64,000 nucleotides of DNA, taken from contig CAZMZF010000004.1 in the NCBI GenBank assembly GCA_964570765.1, positions 81,520 to 145,519 of the forward strand, read 5' to 3'. Source of the stretch: CAZMZF01 sp964570765 (GTDB taxonomy: Bacteria > Zixibacteria > MSB-5A5 > RBG-16-43-9). Below, piece by piece: positions 1 through 9,669 of the stretch. The translations under genes were made by a program, and so were the position numbers. The notes beneath the pieces were generated by a model. The model saw nothing but the letters and a program-made list of their open reading frames with translations. It had not been told where the DNA came from and did not search any database. Position 1 is the stretch's first letter, and every line of letters begins with the position of its first letter.

Positions 1-1392
1 GGGATAATTTTAGTAATTTTCATTGTAGGGTTAATCCTTATAAAGAATATATTTTTTAGTTACAGAAACATTCCTACTATTCAGGTTCAGAAAGGGGAGT
101 TCGTTATTAAATTGACCGAGAATGGCAAGATCGAGGCGAAAAAGTCTCAGAAGGTTGTTGCACCCAGAGCCAGCAAAAGGCTTTTGATCACCTGGATGGC
201 AGATGAAGGAAGTATGGTTAATGAGGGGGATCCTTTAATGATTTTCGACCAAACCGAGCAGAAAGATTGGCTCTCCAAGGCTTTATTGAGCCTGCAGGAG
301 GCAAATGCCAACTATCTTAAAGCTCAAGCCAATTACGAGTTGGAACTAAAACAGTTAGAATTAGAGGCGGAGAAAGCCAAGAGGAATGCTAAGGAAAAAG
401 AATTCGAAGCTGAAGCTATTAAACAGGAAGCTTTAGAAGAATTAGAATTAGCCAGGCTTAAATGGGAAGTGAAGAAAAAAGAAGTAGATGCTGACCTTAA
501 GACTTTGAAGTTAAAGTTGGAGGATGCCAGAGGGGAGAAGGAGAGTGCAGAAAAGGAATTAGCTTCTACAGTGGTTAAAGCAATAAATCCTGGACTTTTG
601 GTATATTTAGATATCTGGAAAGGTGGAGGGTCGATGGGGAAACCCCAGATTGGTGATACTCCCTGGCCCGGACAGGAGTTGATGGAATTGCCTGACCTTT
701 CAGCTATGCTTTTAAAAACCCAGGTAAGCGAAGTGGATGGTGATAAAGTCAAAAATGATCAGAATGTTTATGTAACTTTAGATGCCTTTCCAGATACAGT
801 TTTTAAAGGAAAAGTGACCCGGGTTGGAACTATTGCCAAAAGGAAGGATTTTGAATCAGATATAAATGTCTTTGAAGTAGAGATTACTCTGGAGGGTTCA
901 GACCCCAAGTTGAAACCGGGGATGTCAGCCAAGGGAGAGATAATTGTGGATAAAATTCCTAACTCGATGTGGGTGCCAATTGAATCTGTTTTTGAAAAAG
1001 TGGGTAAGACGGTTGTATATGTAATGGGCGGAGGAAGACCTAAGAAAAAAGAAGTCAAAGTTGGAAAAAGGAATGATACCAGCATAATTATTAAAGAAGG
1101 TTTAAAAGGGGAAGAGCTGATCTGTTTACAGGATCCAACTCAGAAGACAGAAGAGGAAAAGATAAAGATTAAGGAGATAAAGGTGGAAAAGGGTAGTCCT
1201 GCAGGTTTTGAGGGTTCTGAGAACAAAGAAGATCTCCACATCCAGACTGGTGTTAAAAGAGAAACGATGCCCGAGAAAGGTAAAATAATCAGAATGGAAA
1301 GACCTAAAAAAGGAACAGTTAAACCGGATTCAACTCAAAAAATCAAGATTGAATTCAAAACAGAAGATGTGAAAAAAGGTTCACCTAAGTAA
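1..1392 (+). CDS. HlyD/MacA-type periplasmic adaptor, 5'-truncated
   Basis: Membrane-fusion protein that bridges an inner-membrane ABC permease and TolC. The frame is open from base 1: residues encoded by 1-60 form a hydrophobic membrane segment, so the true start lies before the window, and the internal TTG at 112 is not the start. It shows a Lys/Glu/Leu-rich coiled-coil hairpin (bases about 290-560), then lipoyl/beta-barrel sequence (about 570-1110) with the typical LKPGMSAKGEI stretch. The C-terminal 90 residues are charged and low in complexity, an extension beyond the usual fold. It ends 1 base before the permease gene and so is in one operon with it and TolC. The cognate ATPase is not seen and may lie upstream. 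Confidence 0.9.
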   Translation, partial: GIILVIFIVGLILIKNIFFSYRNIPTIQVQKGEFVIKLTENGKIEAKKSQKVVAPRASKRLLITWMADEGSMVNEGDPLMIFDQTEQKDWLSKALLSLQEANANYLKAQANYELELKQLELEAEKAKRNAKEKEFEAEAIKQEALEELELARLKWEVKKKEVDADLKTLKLKLEDARGEKESAEKELASTVVKAINPGLLVYLDIWKGGGSMGKPQIGDTPWPGQELMELPDLSAMLLKTQVSEVDGDKVKNDQNVYVTLDAFPDTVFKGKVTRVGTIAKRKDFESDINVFEVEITLEGSDPKLKPGMSAKGEIIVDKIPNSMWVPIESVFEKVGKTVVYVMGGGRPKKKEVKVGKRNDTSIIIKEGLKGEELICLQDPTQKTEEEKIKIKEIKVEKGSPAGFEGSENKEDLHIQTGVKRETMPEKGKIIRMERPKKGTVKPDSTQKIKIEFKTEDVKKGSPK

Positions 1393-1393
1393 G

Positions 1394-2719
1394 ATGGAAA
1401 GTAAAGAAGAGCTAAAATTAAAAGTAGATTATAAAGAGATATTTAAAGTCTCTTTTGATTCTCTTTTAAGGCATAAATTAAGATTCTTTTTGACCACTTT
1501 AGGGATTATCTTTGGTGTGGCGGCAGTAATTGCCATGCTTTCTATAGGGGAAGGAGCAAAAAGGGATGCTTTAGAGCAAATTCGTTTAATGGGCACAAAT
1601 AATATCATAATCAAAGCTAAAACTCCTCCAGAGAGTAAAACCGGGGAACAGAGATCAGGAGCTTCAGAGGGTTTAACTTTAGGCGATTCCTATAACCTCC
1701 AGAACCTTACTTCTCTGGTGAAAGTTGTGGTTCCTCGCCGGGAAGAGTTTATAAGTCATATCCGGTACAAAGATATGGAAAGTAAGGGAAAAGTGGTTTC
1801 ACTAACACCGGAGTATCTCAAGCTCTTGGATTATAAAGTCGAAAAAGGAAGGTTCTTTTCTGAAGAAGACAATCAGGACTGCAGACAGGTATCTATTTTA
1901 GGCTCGAAGATAAAAAAAGATCTTTTCGCTTTCTCCAATCCTTTAGGAGAACAGATAAAATTGGATGAGTTGTGGTTTACGGTTATCGGAGTGATGGAGG
2001 AAAAACCTTTTGGCAAATCCAAGGTAGAGGGTCTGGAGACCAGGAATTTGAATGAGGAGATTTATATTCCCCTTCAAACTGCAATTAAAAAATTCGATCG
2101 TGGTCCCTCGAGTAATTATATGTCTTATGGAGGTTTTGCCTTTATGATATCCAGAACTGCTGGAGTTGTTAGCCCTTTGGATGAAATTACGGTTCAGGTT
2201 AAGGATTCAAAACAGGTAGATGAGACTGCCAGTTTGATTAAAGAGATTTTGAAGCGCAGGCATAATCAAGTAGAGGACTTTGAGGTTGTCGTTCCAGAGG
2301 CACTCTTAAGACAGAGTCAGAAGACCCAGAGGATTTTCAATATTGTTATGGGATGTATAGCTGGAATATCTCTATTAGTTGGTGGTATAGGGATTATGAA
2401 TATTATGTTAGCTACGGTAATGGAAAGAACCAGAGAGATAGGGATAAGAAGGACCGTAGGAGCAAAAAAGGTTTATATCTTAAGGCAGTTTTTAGTTGAA
2501 GCCTGTTTTATAAGTTTAATCGGTTGTGTGATTGGGTTAATTTTAGGGACTCTTTTAGCGAAAGGGATAAACTATTATGCTCACTGGAGAACTATAATCT
2601 CTTTTGGCTCTATAATTTTAGCGGTTGGTGTAGCTTTAGGAGTTGGCCTGGGCTTTGGTATATACCCGGCTAAAAGAGCCTCGGAGCTTGACCCGATTGA
2701 GGCTTTGAGATATGAATAA
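1394..2719 (+). CDS. MacB-like ABC transporter permease (FtsX fold), no ATPase domain
   Basis: Inner-membrane permease of a MacAB-TolC-like tripartite exporter. 441 residues: first membrane helix at about 25-47, a large periplasmic MacB_PCD domain to about residue 310, then three helices of the FtsX domain with the motif GGIGIMNIMLATVMERTREIG and a C-terminal ELDPIEALRYE, typical of the family. E. coli MacB carries an N-terminal ATPase; this protein lacks it, so a separate ATPase subunit is expected. It follows the adaptor directly and TolC comes 85 bases later. The substrate cannot be told from sequence. Confidence 0.92.
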   Translation: MESKEELKLKVDYKEIFKVSFDSLLRHKLRFFLTTLGIIFGVAAVIAMLSIGEGAKRDALEQIRLMGTNNIIIKAKTPPESKTGEQRSGASEGLTLGDSYNLQNLTSLVKVVVPRREEFISHIRYKDMESKGKVVSLTPEYLKLLDYKVEKGRFFSEEDNQDCRQVSILGSKIKKDLFAFSNPLGEQIKLDELWFTVIGVMEEKPFGKSKVEGLETRNLNEEIYIPLQTAIKKFDRGPSSNYMSYGGFAFMISRTAGVVSPLDEITVQVKDSKQVDETASLIKEILKRRHNQVEDFEVVVPEALLRQSQKTQRIFNIVMGCIAGISLLVGGIGIMNIMLATVMERTREIGIRRTVGAKKVYILRQFLVEACFISLIGCVIGLILGTLLAKGINYYAHWRTIISFGSIILAVGVALGVGLGFGIYPAKRASELDPIEALRYE

Positions 2720-2804
2720 AAAAGCTGGTAGCAGGGAGCTATAAGCTTGTAGCTTAAAAGCTTAGTAAGATATTAAGTATAACTTTAACTAATGGTTATA
2801 ACCA

Positions 2805-4319
2805 ATGAACATTAAAGGTCTTATGAGATTATTAAAATTTAATTTTCTGGTATTTGGATGGATGATTTTACTTCTGTATGCATCATTTGCATTCTCTCAG
2901 GAAAGCACCATTGTCTTATCTCTCCATGATTGTATAGAATCAGCTTTAAAACAGGGGAAGGAGTTTGATATAGCTAAGAAAAGGTTAGAGGCGTCAAGGA
3001 CCAATTATTCTGCTAAGAGACTCTCATTTTATTTGCCAAAATTAAGCTTGAATTCCAGTCTGCCAAATTATGATGTCAATGAGAATCTTTTTTACACTGG
3101 AGGTTTTGGAAATAGAATTTTTACCAAGGATAAAACCCTGAGCTATTATAATGCGATTACCTTGTCGCAGAATTTTTTCACCGGCGGAAATTTACAGGTT
3201 GACGGGTATGTTAACTCTTACGATCAGCGTCACCAGACTTTTTTTGAAAACGGGGATACAATTCCGGAAAAGAAAACCAAGGAGGTTCTAACTAACGTAG
3301 GTTTAAAATTCACCCAGCCCCTTCTGTTCTGGTCTTCTCCTAACCGTCTGGAATTGGATAAGGCTAAAATCGAATATCAGGTTGCTGAAAAAGATTATGC
3401 TCAAAATGTGAACAGTTTGACCTCTGAACTGATCACAACCTATTTTGACTTGTTGATTACTCAAAAGGAGCTTCTTATAGCAGAGAAGAAGGTGAAATCA
3501 TCTGAGATTGCCTTAGAAAATACCAGAAAGATGAAGGAAGAAGGGATTAAAAGTGAAGAGGAGTACTATAAGGTAGAAAAAGAGAATTTAAATAATAAGA
3601 TTGAGCTTATAGATAAGAAAGGGAAAATTAAGGAGCTGGAAAACAATTTTCTTCAGAAAACAAATCTAAAAACAAAAAGCAAAGTCGAACTTAAGGAAAA
3701 CTTCGAAGAGATTAGTCTATCTTCTGAAGATAAAAAATTACTTCAGATGAATATAGATAATTCTGCACAGGTGCTTAAGGCAGGATTAGAAGTAAAATCA
3801 AAAGAGATTGCTCTAAATCAGGAGGCTTCTACTGGTGGGATCAGCGGTAACTTTGAAGCAACCTATGGATTATGGGGCAGAGGTGATCAATTAAGGTCAA
3901 GCTGGAATGATTTGAGAAGAAATCGCTGGGGAATAAACGTCTCGGTATCAATACCGCTCTGGGATGGTGGAGCAAGAGATGCCTCCTTGAAGAGCTTAGA
4001 GCTTTCCTTAGATGAAGCCCGGAATCAGTTAGAGCTGACTAAAAATACTAATAGGTTGAATTTAGAAACTATAGCCAATAAGTTAGATAATTCAAATCAG
4101 AAAAATAACCTGCTTTTGAAAGAAAATGAGATTTACTCTAAGAAACTCGAAAATAATCAAGAGAAGATGAAATCAGGTTTGATCTCAGAAAAGGAGTTGC
4201 TGGATATAGAGATAAGTTATTTAGAAACGCAAAAAAGTTATTTCGAAAATCTAAAAGAGTTTTACTTGCAAAAAATGGAACTTAAGAAACTCTGGGGGGT
4301 TTTACCAGAGATAGATTAA
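2805..4319 (+). CDS. TolC family outer-membrane efflux protein
   Basis: Outer-membrane channel of a tripartite exporter. 504 residues with a signal peptide (about 1-31, ending SFAFSQ), then two long alternating coiled-coil/barrel repeats; SVSIPLWDGGARDASLKS near residue 385 is the characteristic second-repeat strand-turn of TolC/NodT proteins. The ATG at 2805 has no clear ribosome site. An ATG at 2823, six codons on, follows AAAGG and leaves a good signal peptide, so the start is uncertain by six residues. Third gene of the exporter operon. Confidence 0.9.
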   Translation: MNIKGLMRLLKFNFLVFGWMILLLYASFAFSQESTIVLSLHDCIESALKQGKEFDIAKKRLEASRTNYSAKRLSFYLPKLSLNSSLPNYDVNENLFYTGGFGNRIFTKDKTLSYYNAITLSQNFFTGGNLQVDGYVNSYDQRHQTFFENGDTIPEKKTKEVLTNVGLKFTQPLLFWSSPNRLELDKAKIEYQVAEKDYAQNVNSLTSELITTYFDLLITQKELLIAEKKVKSSEIALENTRKMKEEGIKSEEEYYKVEKENLNNKIELIDKKGKIKELENNFLQKTNLKTKSKVELKENFEEISLSSEDKKLLQMNIDNSAQVLKAGLEVKSKEIALNQEASTGGISGNFEATYGLWGRGDQLRSSWNDLRRNRWGINVSVSIPLWDGGARDASLKSLELSLDEARNQLELTKNTNRLNLETIANKLDNSNQKNNLLLKENEIYSKKLENNQEKMKSGLISEKELLDIEISYLETQKSYFENLKEFYLQKMELKKLWGVLPEID

Positions 4320-4338
4320 AGTATAGCTTCCCCTTAAT

Positions 4339-5367
4339 ATGAATCCTGAAAAGATACTGATCATCCAGACTGCTTTTTTGGGGGATGTAATACTGACTAC
4401 TCCTCTCATAAAAGCGGTAAGAAAAAAATACCCTCAATCCCAAATATTTTTTTTGGCTATTCCGCAGACTAAAGAGCTTTTAGAAAATAATCCCTATTTA
4501 GATGAGATAATCGTTTATGATAAGAAGGGTAAAGAAAAGGGTTTTTTAAGCTTCCTTAAATTGATAAAAACGATTAATAGTATAAGATTTGATTTGACTT
4601 TTGTTCCTCATCGCTCTTTACGCAGTGCCCTTTTAACTTATTTTACCCGGATACCCCAGAGGATTGGTTTTAATAAAAGTTCCGGTTCTTTTCTTCTTAC
4701 CAAAAAAATCAGATATATTCAAAACCACTCCGAAATAAAAAGGAACCTTTCCCTATTATTAGAAGAAGAGCTATTCTCAGAAAAAGAGTTTCTGCCAGAG
4801 CTTTTCCCTTCAGAAGAAGATTTCAAATATGTTGAGAGCTTATTTGAAAACTGGGGTATTCAGAAAAATGATAAGATGGTGGGGATTGCTCCTGGCTCCA
4901 TCTGGGAAACTAAAAGATGGCTACCTGAAAGGTTTGGAGAAGTGGCAAAAGCTTTGATTGAAAAGCTTGGATTAAAAGTGGTCTTCATAGGCGGGAAAGA
5001 GGATGAATTATTATGTATGGAAATCTCCAGAGATATGAAAAGTAAACCTTTTATAGCAGCTGGTAAACTTACACCTTTACAATCTGCGGCTTTGATCTCC
5101 AGGTGTAAAGTCGTTTTATCCAATGATACTGCACCGATGCATATTGCAGTAGCGATGAGGATACTTGTAATAGCAATATTTGGCTCAACTGTGCCGGAGT
5201 TTGGGTTTGCCCCAACTGGTGAAAAGGATATTATAATTCAGAAAGAGGTTTATTGCCGACCTTGTGGTATTCACGGAAGAAGAAGGTGCCCGGAAAAGCA
5301 TTTCAAGTGTATGAATGAAATAACATCTGAAGAGGTTTTTGATGTAGTTGCAAAAAGGCTTTGGTGA
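4339..5367 (+). CDS. ADP-heptose:LPS heptosyltransferase (GT9 family)
   Basis: Adds heptose to the lipopolysaccharide inner core in the cytoplasm. 342 residues. N-terminal MNPEKILIIQTAFLGDVILTTP and the C-terminal half motifs GIAPGSIWETKRW, VVFIGGKEDE and SNDTAPMHIAVA are hallmarks of WaaC/WaaF/RfaF enzymes. A cysteine-rich stretch near the C-terminus (CRPCGIHGRRRCP) is also common in the RfaF branch. It starts 19 bases after tolC and is followed 3 bases later by a PfkB kinase. The rfaE1/rfaE2 genes for ADP-heptose synthesis lie 9 kb on, so the cell appears to make a heptose-containing core. The exact acceptor heptose is unknown. Confidence 0.9.
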   Translation: MNPEKILIIQTAFLGDVILTTPLIKAVRKKYPQSQIFFLAIPQTKELLENNPYLDEIIVYDKKGKEKGFLSFLKLIKTINSIRFDLTFVPHRSLRSALLTYFTRIPQRIGFNKSSGSFLLTKKIRYIQNHSEIKRNLSLLLEEELFSEKEFLPELFPSEEDFKYVESLFENWGIQKNDKMVGIAPGSIWETKRWLPERFGEVAKALIEKLGLKVVFIGGKEDELLCMEISRDMKSKPFIAAGKLTPLQSAALISRCKVVLSNDTAPMHIAVAMRILVIAIFGSTVPEFGFAPTGEKDIIIQKEVYCRPCGIHGRRRCPEKHFKCMNEITSEEVFDVVAKRLW

Positions 5368-5370
5368 GTT

Positions 5371-6270
5371 ATGAAACAGGTCAAGCTAACAATTATCGGC
5401 ACGATTACTCGAGATACTATAACTTTTCCAGACAGGAAAAGTATTAGAAGTTTTGGGGGTATTCTTTATAATATTCTTCCTCTATCTTTACTTGCTCCTG
5501 AAGATTTTACAATCTCTCCCGTGTGTAATTTAGGCTCAGATATTTATGATAAGATGATCAATTATCTAAAAAGATTAAAAAACGTCGATTTGAGAGGGAT
5601 ATCCAGGGTAGGAGAAAAGAATAATCATGTTCATCTTTACTACAATAAGAAATGGAATAAAAAAGAGATTTTAGAAAATTTAGTACCCAAAATTGAATTT
5701 CACCAGGTGGAACCCTATCTTGATAGTGATTATATCCAGATTAATTTCATCTCCGGTTTCGATATAGAACTGGAGAGTTTAAATAAGATAAGACAAAAAA
5801 GTAAAGCTCGAATTTTCATAGACCTTCACTCCTTGATCTTAGGGATTAAAAAGAATGGAGAAAGATTTTTTAAGGTGCCGGTTTTATGGGAGGAATATTT
5901 CAAAATCGCTGACATCGTTCAGATGAACTTTAAAGAAATGCAAGTTATTTCCAAAAGAAAAATGAATTCAAAAAGAGAATTGGAAAAATTTGCGGAGAAG
6001 ATTTTAGAATTAGGTCCTGAAATCTTATTAGTTACCTGTGGAAGAGAAGGGGCGTTACTTTATTATAGAGAAAAAAGAAAAATCGTCTTTTATCATACTT
6101 CATCACTAAAATTTAAAGATATGATTGATCCTACTGGCTGTGGGGATGTTTTTTCAGCCGGGTTTCTTTTAGCTTATCTAAAAATCAATAATGCTGAACT
6201 ATCATCCGAATTTGCCAATTTTCTGGCCGGAATGAAAAGTAGATTTTCAGGGATAGAAAGTTTTTTATAA
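5371..6270 (+). CDS. PfkB family carbohydrate kinase, divergent
   Basis: ATP-dependent sugar or nucleoside kinase of the ribokinase superfamily. 299 residues. The C-terminal anion-hole/catalytic motif DPTGCGDVFSAGF is intact with its catalytic Asp, and the glycine pair near residues 29-30 (RSFGGILYN) matches the substrate-binding region, but the N-terminal half is divergent. It follows the heptosyltransferase by 3 bases, so the two are co-transcribed and it may act on a sugar for envelope glycans. The substrate cannot be assigned. Confidence 0.85.
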   Translation: MKQVKLTIIGTITRDTITFPDRKSIRSFGGILYNILPLSLLAPEDFTISPVCNLGSDIYDKMINYLKRLKNVDLRGISRVGEKNNHVHLYYNKKWNKKEILENLVPKIEFHQVEPYLDSDYIQINFISGFDIELESLNKIRQKSKARIFIDLHSLILGIKKNGERFFKVPVLWEEYFKIADIVQMNFKEMQVISKRKMNSKRELEKFAEKILELGPEILLVTCGREGALLYYREKRKIVFYHTSSLKFKDMIDPTGCGDVFSAGFLLAYLKINNAELSSEFANFLAGMKSRFSGIESFL

Positions 6271-6323
6271 TTTTATTCCAAAATAAATATGATTCCTAGA
6301 ATATAAGTTTTCTATTTATTATT

Positions 6324-6352
6324 TGTAGGGGCGTATGGCAATACGCCCCTGC
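6324..6352. repeat. Palindromic repeat, GTAGGGGCG family
   Basis: A short inverted repeat, TGTAGGGGCGTAT / ATACGCCCCTGC around GGCA. The same GTAGGGG...CCCCTAC termini recur at 31106, 42429 and 50873. It lies between the PfkB gene and the tldD promoter and could form a stem, but it has no T-run and is probably not a terminator. Confidence 0.75.
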
Positions 6353-6377
6353 GGATTAAAAAAGAGATTGATTTGAC

Positions 6378-6414
6378 TTGACAAGACAGTTTTGAATTTT
6401 TAGATTAAAACTGT
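6378..6414 (+). promoter_or_regulatory. Sigma-70 promoter of tldD-tldE with overlapping dyad
   Basis: TTGACA (6378-6383), 17 bases, TAGATT (6401-6406). A perfect 8-base dyad, ACAGTTTT (6386-6393) and AAAACTGT (6407-6414), covers the spacer and -10 box and is a candidate operator. Transcription would start near 6413, about 40 bases before the tldD start. Confidence 0.6.
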
Positions 6415-6453
6415 TTTTAAAGGATTATTTGGATTCTGAGAAAGGAGGAAGAT

Positions 6454-7896
6454 TTGAAAGAAGCAATTAAGGAAACTTTAGATTATCTGAAAAGAAAAAA
6501 AGTGGAATATGCGGATATCAGGCAGGTACGTCGCCAGACGGAGAGCATTCAGGTAAAAAATGCAAATGTGGAAAGCATCTCCTGTGATGAGGACCAGGGT
6601 TTTGGTATCCGCATAATCGCTAATGGGGCCTGGGGGTTTGCCTCCAGTTCTATCCTTTCTGAGGCAGAGATGAAAAGAGTGGCTAACCAGGCTTTAGAAA
6701 TTGCTAAAGCCAGTTCCATAACTAAGAAAGAGCCAGTCAGGTTAAGCCATACAGAGGTTTTTGAGGATAGATATACTTCTAAATATCAGATTGACCCGTT
6801 TAATGTCCCTTTGGAGAAAAAAATTGAGATTCTGCTAAGATCGACGGAGATATTGCGAAAAAATAATAAGATCAAAGTAGCAGAAGGGAGTATGGACTTC
6901 AATAAAACTGAAAAACTATTCGCCTCAACCGAAGGAGCTTTTATCCAGCAGTTCATTCTGGAAAGCGGTTCCGGAATTATGGCTACTGCAGTAGATGGCA
7001 ATGAAGTCCAGAGAAGGTCTTATCCTAATTCTCATCGGGGTGATTTTGCTACCCGAGGGTATGAGCTTATCGAAGAATTAAAACTGGTAGAGAATGCAGA
7101 CCGGGTAAGGGAAGAAGCCTTAGAGCTTCTTTCTGCCCCGGCTTGTCCGGATACAGTTACTACCGTGATAATCAACGGCTCTCAAATGGTCTTGCAGGTG
7201 CATGAATCCTGCGGACATCCATCGGAACTGGACCGGGTTTTGGGAACCGAGATAAGTTTAGCTGGAGGTAGTTTTCTGACCCTGGATAAATTAAATAAGT
7301 TAAAATATGGCTCGGATAAAGTAAATATCACTGCTGATGCAACTCTGGAAGGAGGTTTGGGTAGTTTCGGTTATGATGATGAAGGGGTAAAAGCCCAGAG
7401 AGTAGAATTAGTGAAAAATGGTGTTTTCGTTGGTTATCTTACTTCCAGAGAAACGGCTGGGGTGCTCAAGCAGAAAAGTAACGGAACCATGCGGGCTGAA
7501 GGCTGGAATAGGATACCTTTAATCCGGATGACCAATATCAACTTGGAGCCGGGTGAGTGGAATTATGATGAACTGATCGCAGATACAAAAGACGGGCTTC
7601 TTTTAGATATGAATAAAAGCTGGTCCATCGATGATAAGAGGCTGAATTTCCAGTTCGGGGTAGAAGCGGCCTGGGAGATAAAAGATGGGGGAAAAGGAAA
7701 AATGTATAAAAACGCAGTATATACCGGGATTACCCATGAATTCTGGAACAGCTGCGATGCAGTTTGTAACCGGAACCACTGGCATATCTGGGGCCTGCCC
7801 AACTGCGGAAAAGGCGAGCCGATGCAGACTATGCATGTGGCGCATGGAGTAGCTCCAGCCAGATTTAGAAATGTCAAAGTAGGAGTAAGCAGATGA
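6454..7896 (+). CDS. tldD: Metalloprotease TldD
   Basis: Catalytic subunit of the TldD/TldE heterodimeric protease, which in E. coli processes modified peptides such as microcin B17 and degrades unfolded peptides. 480 residues, a normal length. The zinc motif HESCGH is at residues 250-255 (HExxxH, as in E. coli TldD), and the C-terminal half has the conserved NINLEPGEWNYDELI region and the substrate-tunnel Gly-rich segments. The start is TTG at 6454 with AAAGGAGG nine bases upstream. It overlaps tldE by 4 bases (ATGA). Confidence 0.93.
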   Translation: MKEAIKETLDYLKRKKVEYADIRQVRRQTESIQVKNANVESISCDEDQGFGIRIIANGAWGFASSSILSEAEMKRVANQALEIAKASSITKKEPVRLSHTEVFEDRYTSKYQIDPFNVPLEKKIEILLRSTEILRKNNKIKVAEGSMDFNKTEKLFASTEGAFIQQFILESGSGIMATAVDGNEVQRRSYPNSHRGDFATRGYELIEELKLVENADRVREEALELLSAPACPDTVTTVIINGSQMVLQVHESCGHPSELDRVLGTEISLAGGSFLTLDKLNKLKYGSDKVNITADATLEGGLGSFGYDDEGVKAQRVELVKNGVFVGYLTSRETAGVLKQKSNGTMRAEGWNRIPLIRMTNINLEPGEWNYDELIADTKDGLLLDMNKSWSIDDKRLNFQFGVEAAWEIKDGGKGKMYKNAVYTGITHEFWNSCDAVCNRNHWHIWGLPNCGKGEPMQTMHVAHGVAPARFRNVKVGVSR

Positions 7897-9242
7897 TCGG
7901 AAAAGAAAAAATCTTGGAGACTTTAAATTTGGTTTTGAAAAAATCCGAAGCAGACCAGGCTGAGGCATTATTCATCAGCGGGGAGAGTGGACTGACCAGA
8001 TATGCTAACTCTTACATCCATCAGAATGTCTCAGAGCGCAATAGCAGAGTCATCTTCAGAGTAGCCTTAGGTAAAAAGACAGGAATTTGTTCAACCAATT
8101 CATTTAAAAAAGAAGCCTTACTCAAGACTTTAACTTCTGCTTATAAGATCGCCTTGCATCAGAAGGAGAATCCTGATTTCCCCGGCTTCCCTATCCGGCA
8201 AAAATACAAAAAACTTAAAACCTTTTTCAAAAAGACTACGGATTACTCTCCGAAACAAAGAGCAGAAGAAGTTAAAAAAATATGTGATAGAGCTTCGGAG
8301 CATAAGCTAACGGTAGCGGGTTCGTTTGTCACCGGTCAATCGGAGATAGCGGTTTTGAATACTAATGGCCTTACTGCCTATCAGCCATTTACCTCAGCCA
8401 GCATAAACCTGGTAGTTATGTCAGATGATAGCTCCGGCTATGCCGAAAGTATAAGCCGGGACGTTACCCAGATCGATTTCGAAACAGTGGCTGAGACGGC
8501 CATTAAGAAATGTCTGGATTCAAAAAAGCCGAAAGGGGTAGAGCCAGGTGAATATGATGTTGTTCTGGAACCAGCTGCAGTCGGAAACCTGTTTGAATGG
8601 CTGAGCATAATCGGATTGGGAGCCAAACAATATCAGGAGGGAACAAGCTTCTTAAATGGTAAAATGGGGAAGAAGGTGATGGGAGATAATTTTACTCTGA
8701 TAGATGATGGAACGGAGGAGAATGGGATTCCTTTTCCCTTTGATTTCGAAGGTATGCCCAAGAAGAGAGTGGTACTGATTGATAAAGGCACAGCCAAAGG
8801 CTTGGTGTATGATTCCCAGACGGCTTATAAAGATAAAGTCAAATCGACCGGACATTCCCTGCCTCCTCCAGCCACGGATGGGCCTGTTCCTCTGAATCTT
8901 TTTGTAAAAGCCGGTGATTCCTCTTTGAAAAAAATGATTGAATCTCTGGAAAGAGGGCTTCTGGTTACACGTTTTCATTATATCAATGGATATCTGGACA
9001 CTAAAAATGCCCTTATGACCGGAATGACCAGGGACGGAACTTTCTGGATCGAGAATGGAAAAGTAAAGCAGGGGGTAAAGAATTTACGTTTTACAGAAAG
9101 CATGCTCAAGGCTTTCTCCAATATCTCTCAGATATCCAGGCAAAGAAAAATCGCCATTCCCTGGTGGGGAGATGTTGGAGTAATCGTTACTCCAGCTCTG
9201 CTGATTAGAAACTTTAAATTCACCGGGAAAACTGAATTCTAA
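7893..9242 (+). CDS. tldE: TldE/PmbA family protein
   Basis: Partner subunit of TldD; the family lacks the zinc motif, and none is seen here. 449 residues. The conserved segment EPGEYDVVLEPAAVGNL (about residue 220) and the C-terminal GDVGVIVTPALLIRNFKFTG are typical of PmbA/TldE. The ATG overlaps the tldD stop codon, so the two are translationally coupled and made in similar amounts. No RiPP precursor or modification enzyme is seen next to the pair, so a housekeeping peptide-clearing role is the simplest reading. Confidence 0.93.
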   Translation: MIGKEKILETLNLVLKKSEADQAEALFISGESGLTRYANSYIHQNVSERNSRVIFRVALGKKTGICSTNSFKKEALLKTLTSAYKIALHQKENPDFPGFPIRQKYKKLKTFFKKTTDYSPKQRAEEVKKICDRASEHKLTVAGSFVTGQSEIAVLNTNGLTAYQPFTSASINLVVMSDDSSGYAESISRDVTQIDFETVAETAIKKCLDSKKPKGVEPGEYDVVLEPAAVGNLFEWLSIIGLGAKQYQEGTSFLNGKMGKKVMGDNFTLIDDGTEENGIPFPFDFEGMPKKRVVLIDKGTAKGLVYDSQTAYKDKVKSTGHSLPPPATDGPVPLNLFVKAGDSSLKKMIESLERGLLVTRFHYINGYLDTKNALMTGMTRDGTFWIENGKVKQGVKNLRFTESMLKAFSNISQISRQRKIAIPWWGDVGVIVTPALLIRNFKFTGKTEF

Positions 9243-9450
9243 ATGAACTTCGCAGGGAAGTATGTAACCTAAATAAAAACATAGAGGATTTTCTAAAAAA
9301 ATAAATCAAACTTTGAGATTGTTTTTACGAAAAGAAAAAATAACGTGATTATATTTTTTGGAGTTAACAAATATTTTACTTGACAAAAGAAAATGGTTAA
9401 GTTAATTTAACGCAATTTAAAATTTCTGACCTTTTTGCTTGAAGGTGGTG

Positions 9451-9669
9451 ATGGAGGAAAGCAAAAGTTAGAATAGTTGATTTGAAAAAAAACGAAAGAA
9501 TTTTTTTGAAATGTCGATATTTCCCTTGACAAGCTTGGATGAGGATATTTTCTTAAAACAATTTGTGAGTTAATGCCTTTTAACCTGAGGGAGGTGATGC
9601 CAAAGAGGTTAAAAAGGAGGTTCTTTTAAAAAATGAAACGTAAACCTTAGAATGGAGGAAAAGAAATGA
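9451..9669 (+). promoter_or_regulatory. Leader with four mini-ORFs before an outer-membrane protein gene
   Basis: The gap 9243-9665 holds no long gene. Four tiny frames occur: 9451-9471 (MEESKS, after GAAGGTGGTG), 9597-9629 (MPKRLKRRFF, after GGGAGGTG), 9633-9650 (MKRKP, after AAAGGAGG) and 9652-9669 (MEEKK), the last ending in an ATGA overlap with the next gene's start at 9666. TTGACA boxes lie at 9380 and 9526 without good -10 boxes. Whether any peptide is made is inference. Confidence 0.35.
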
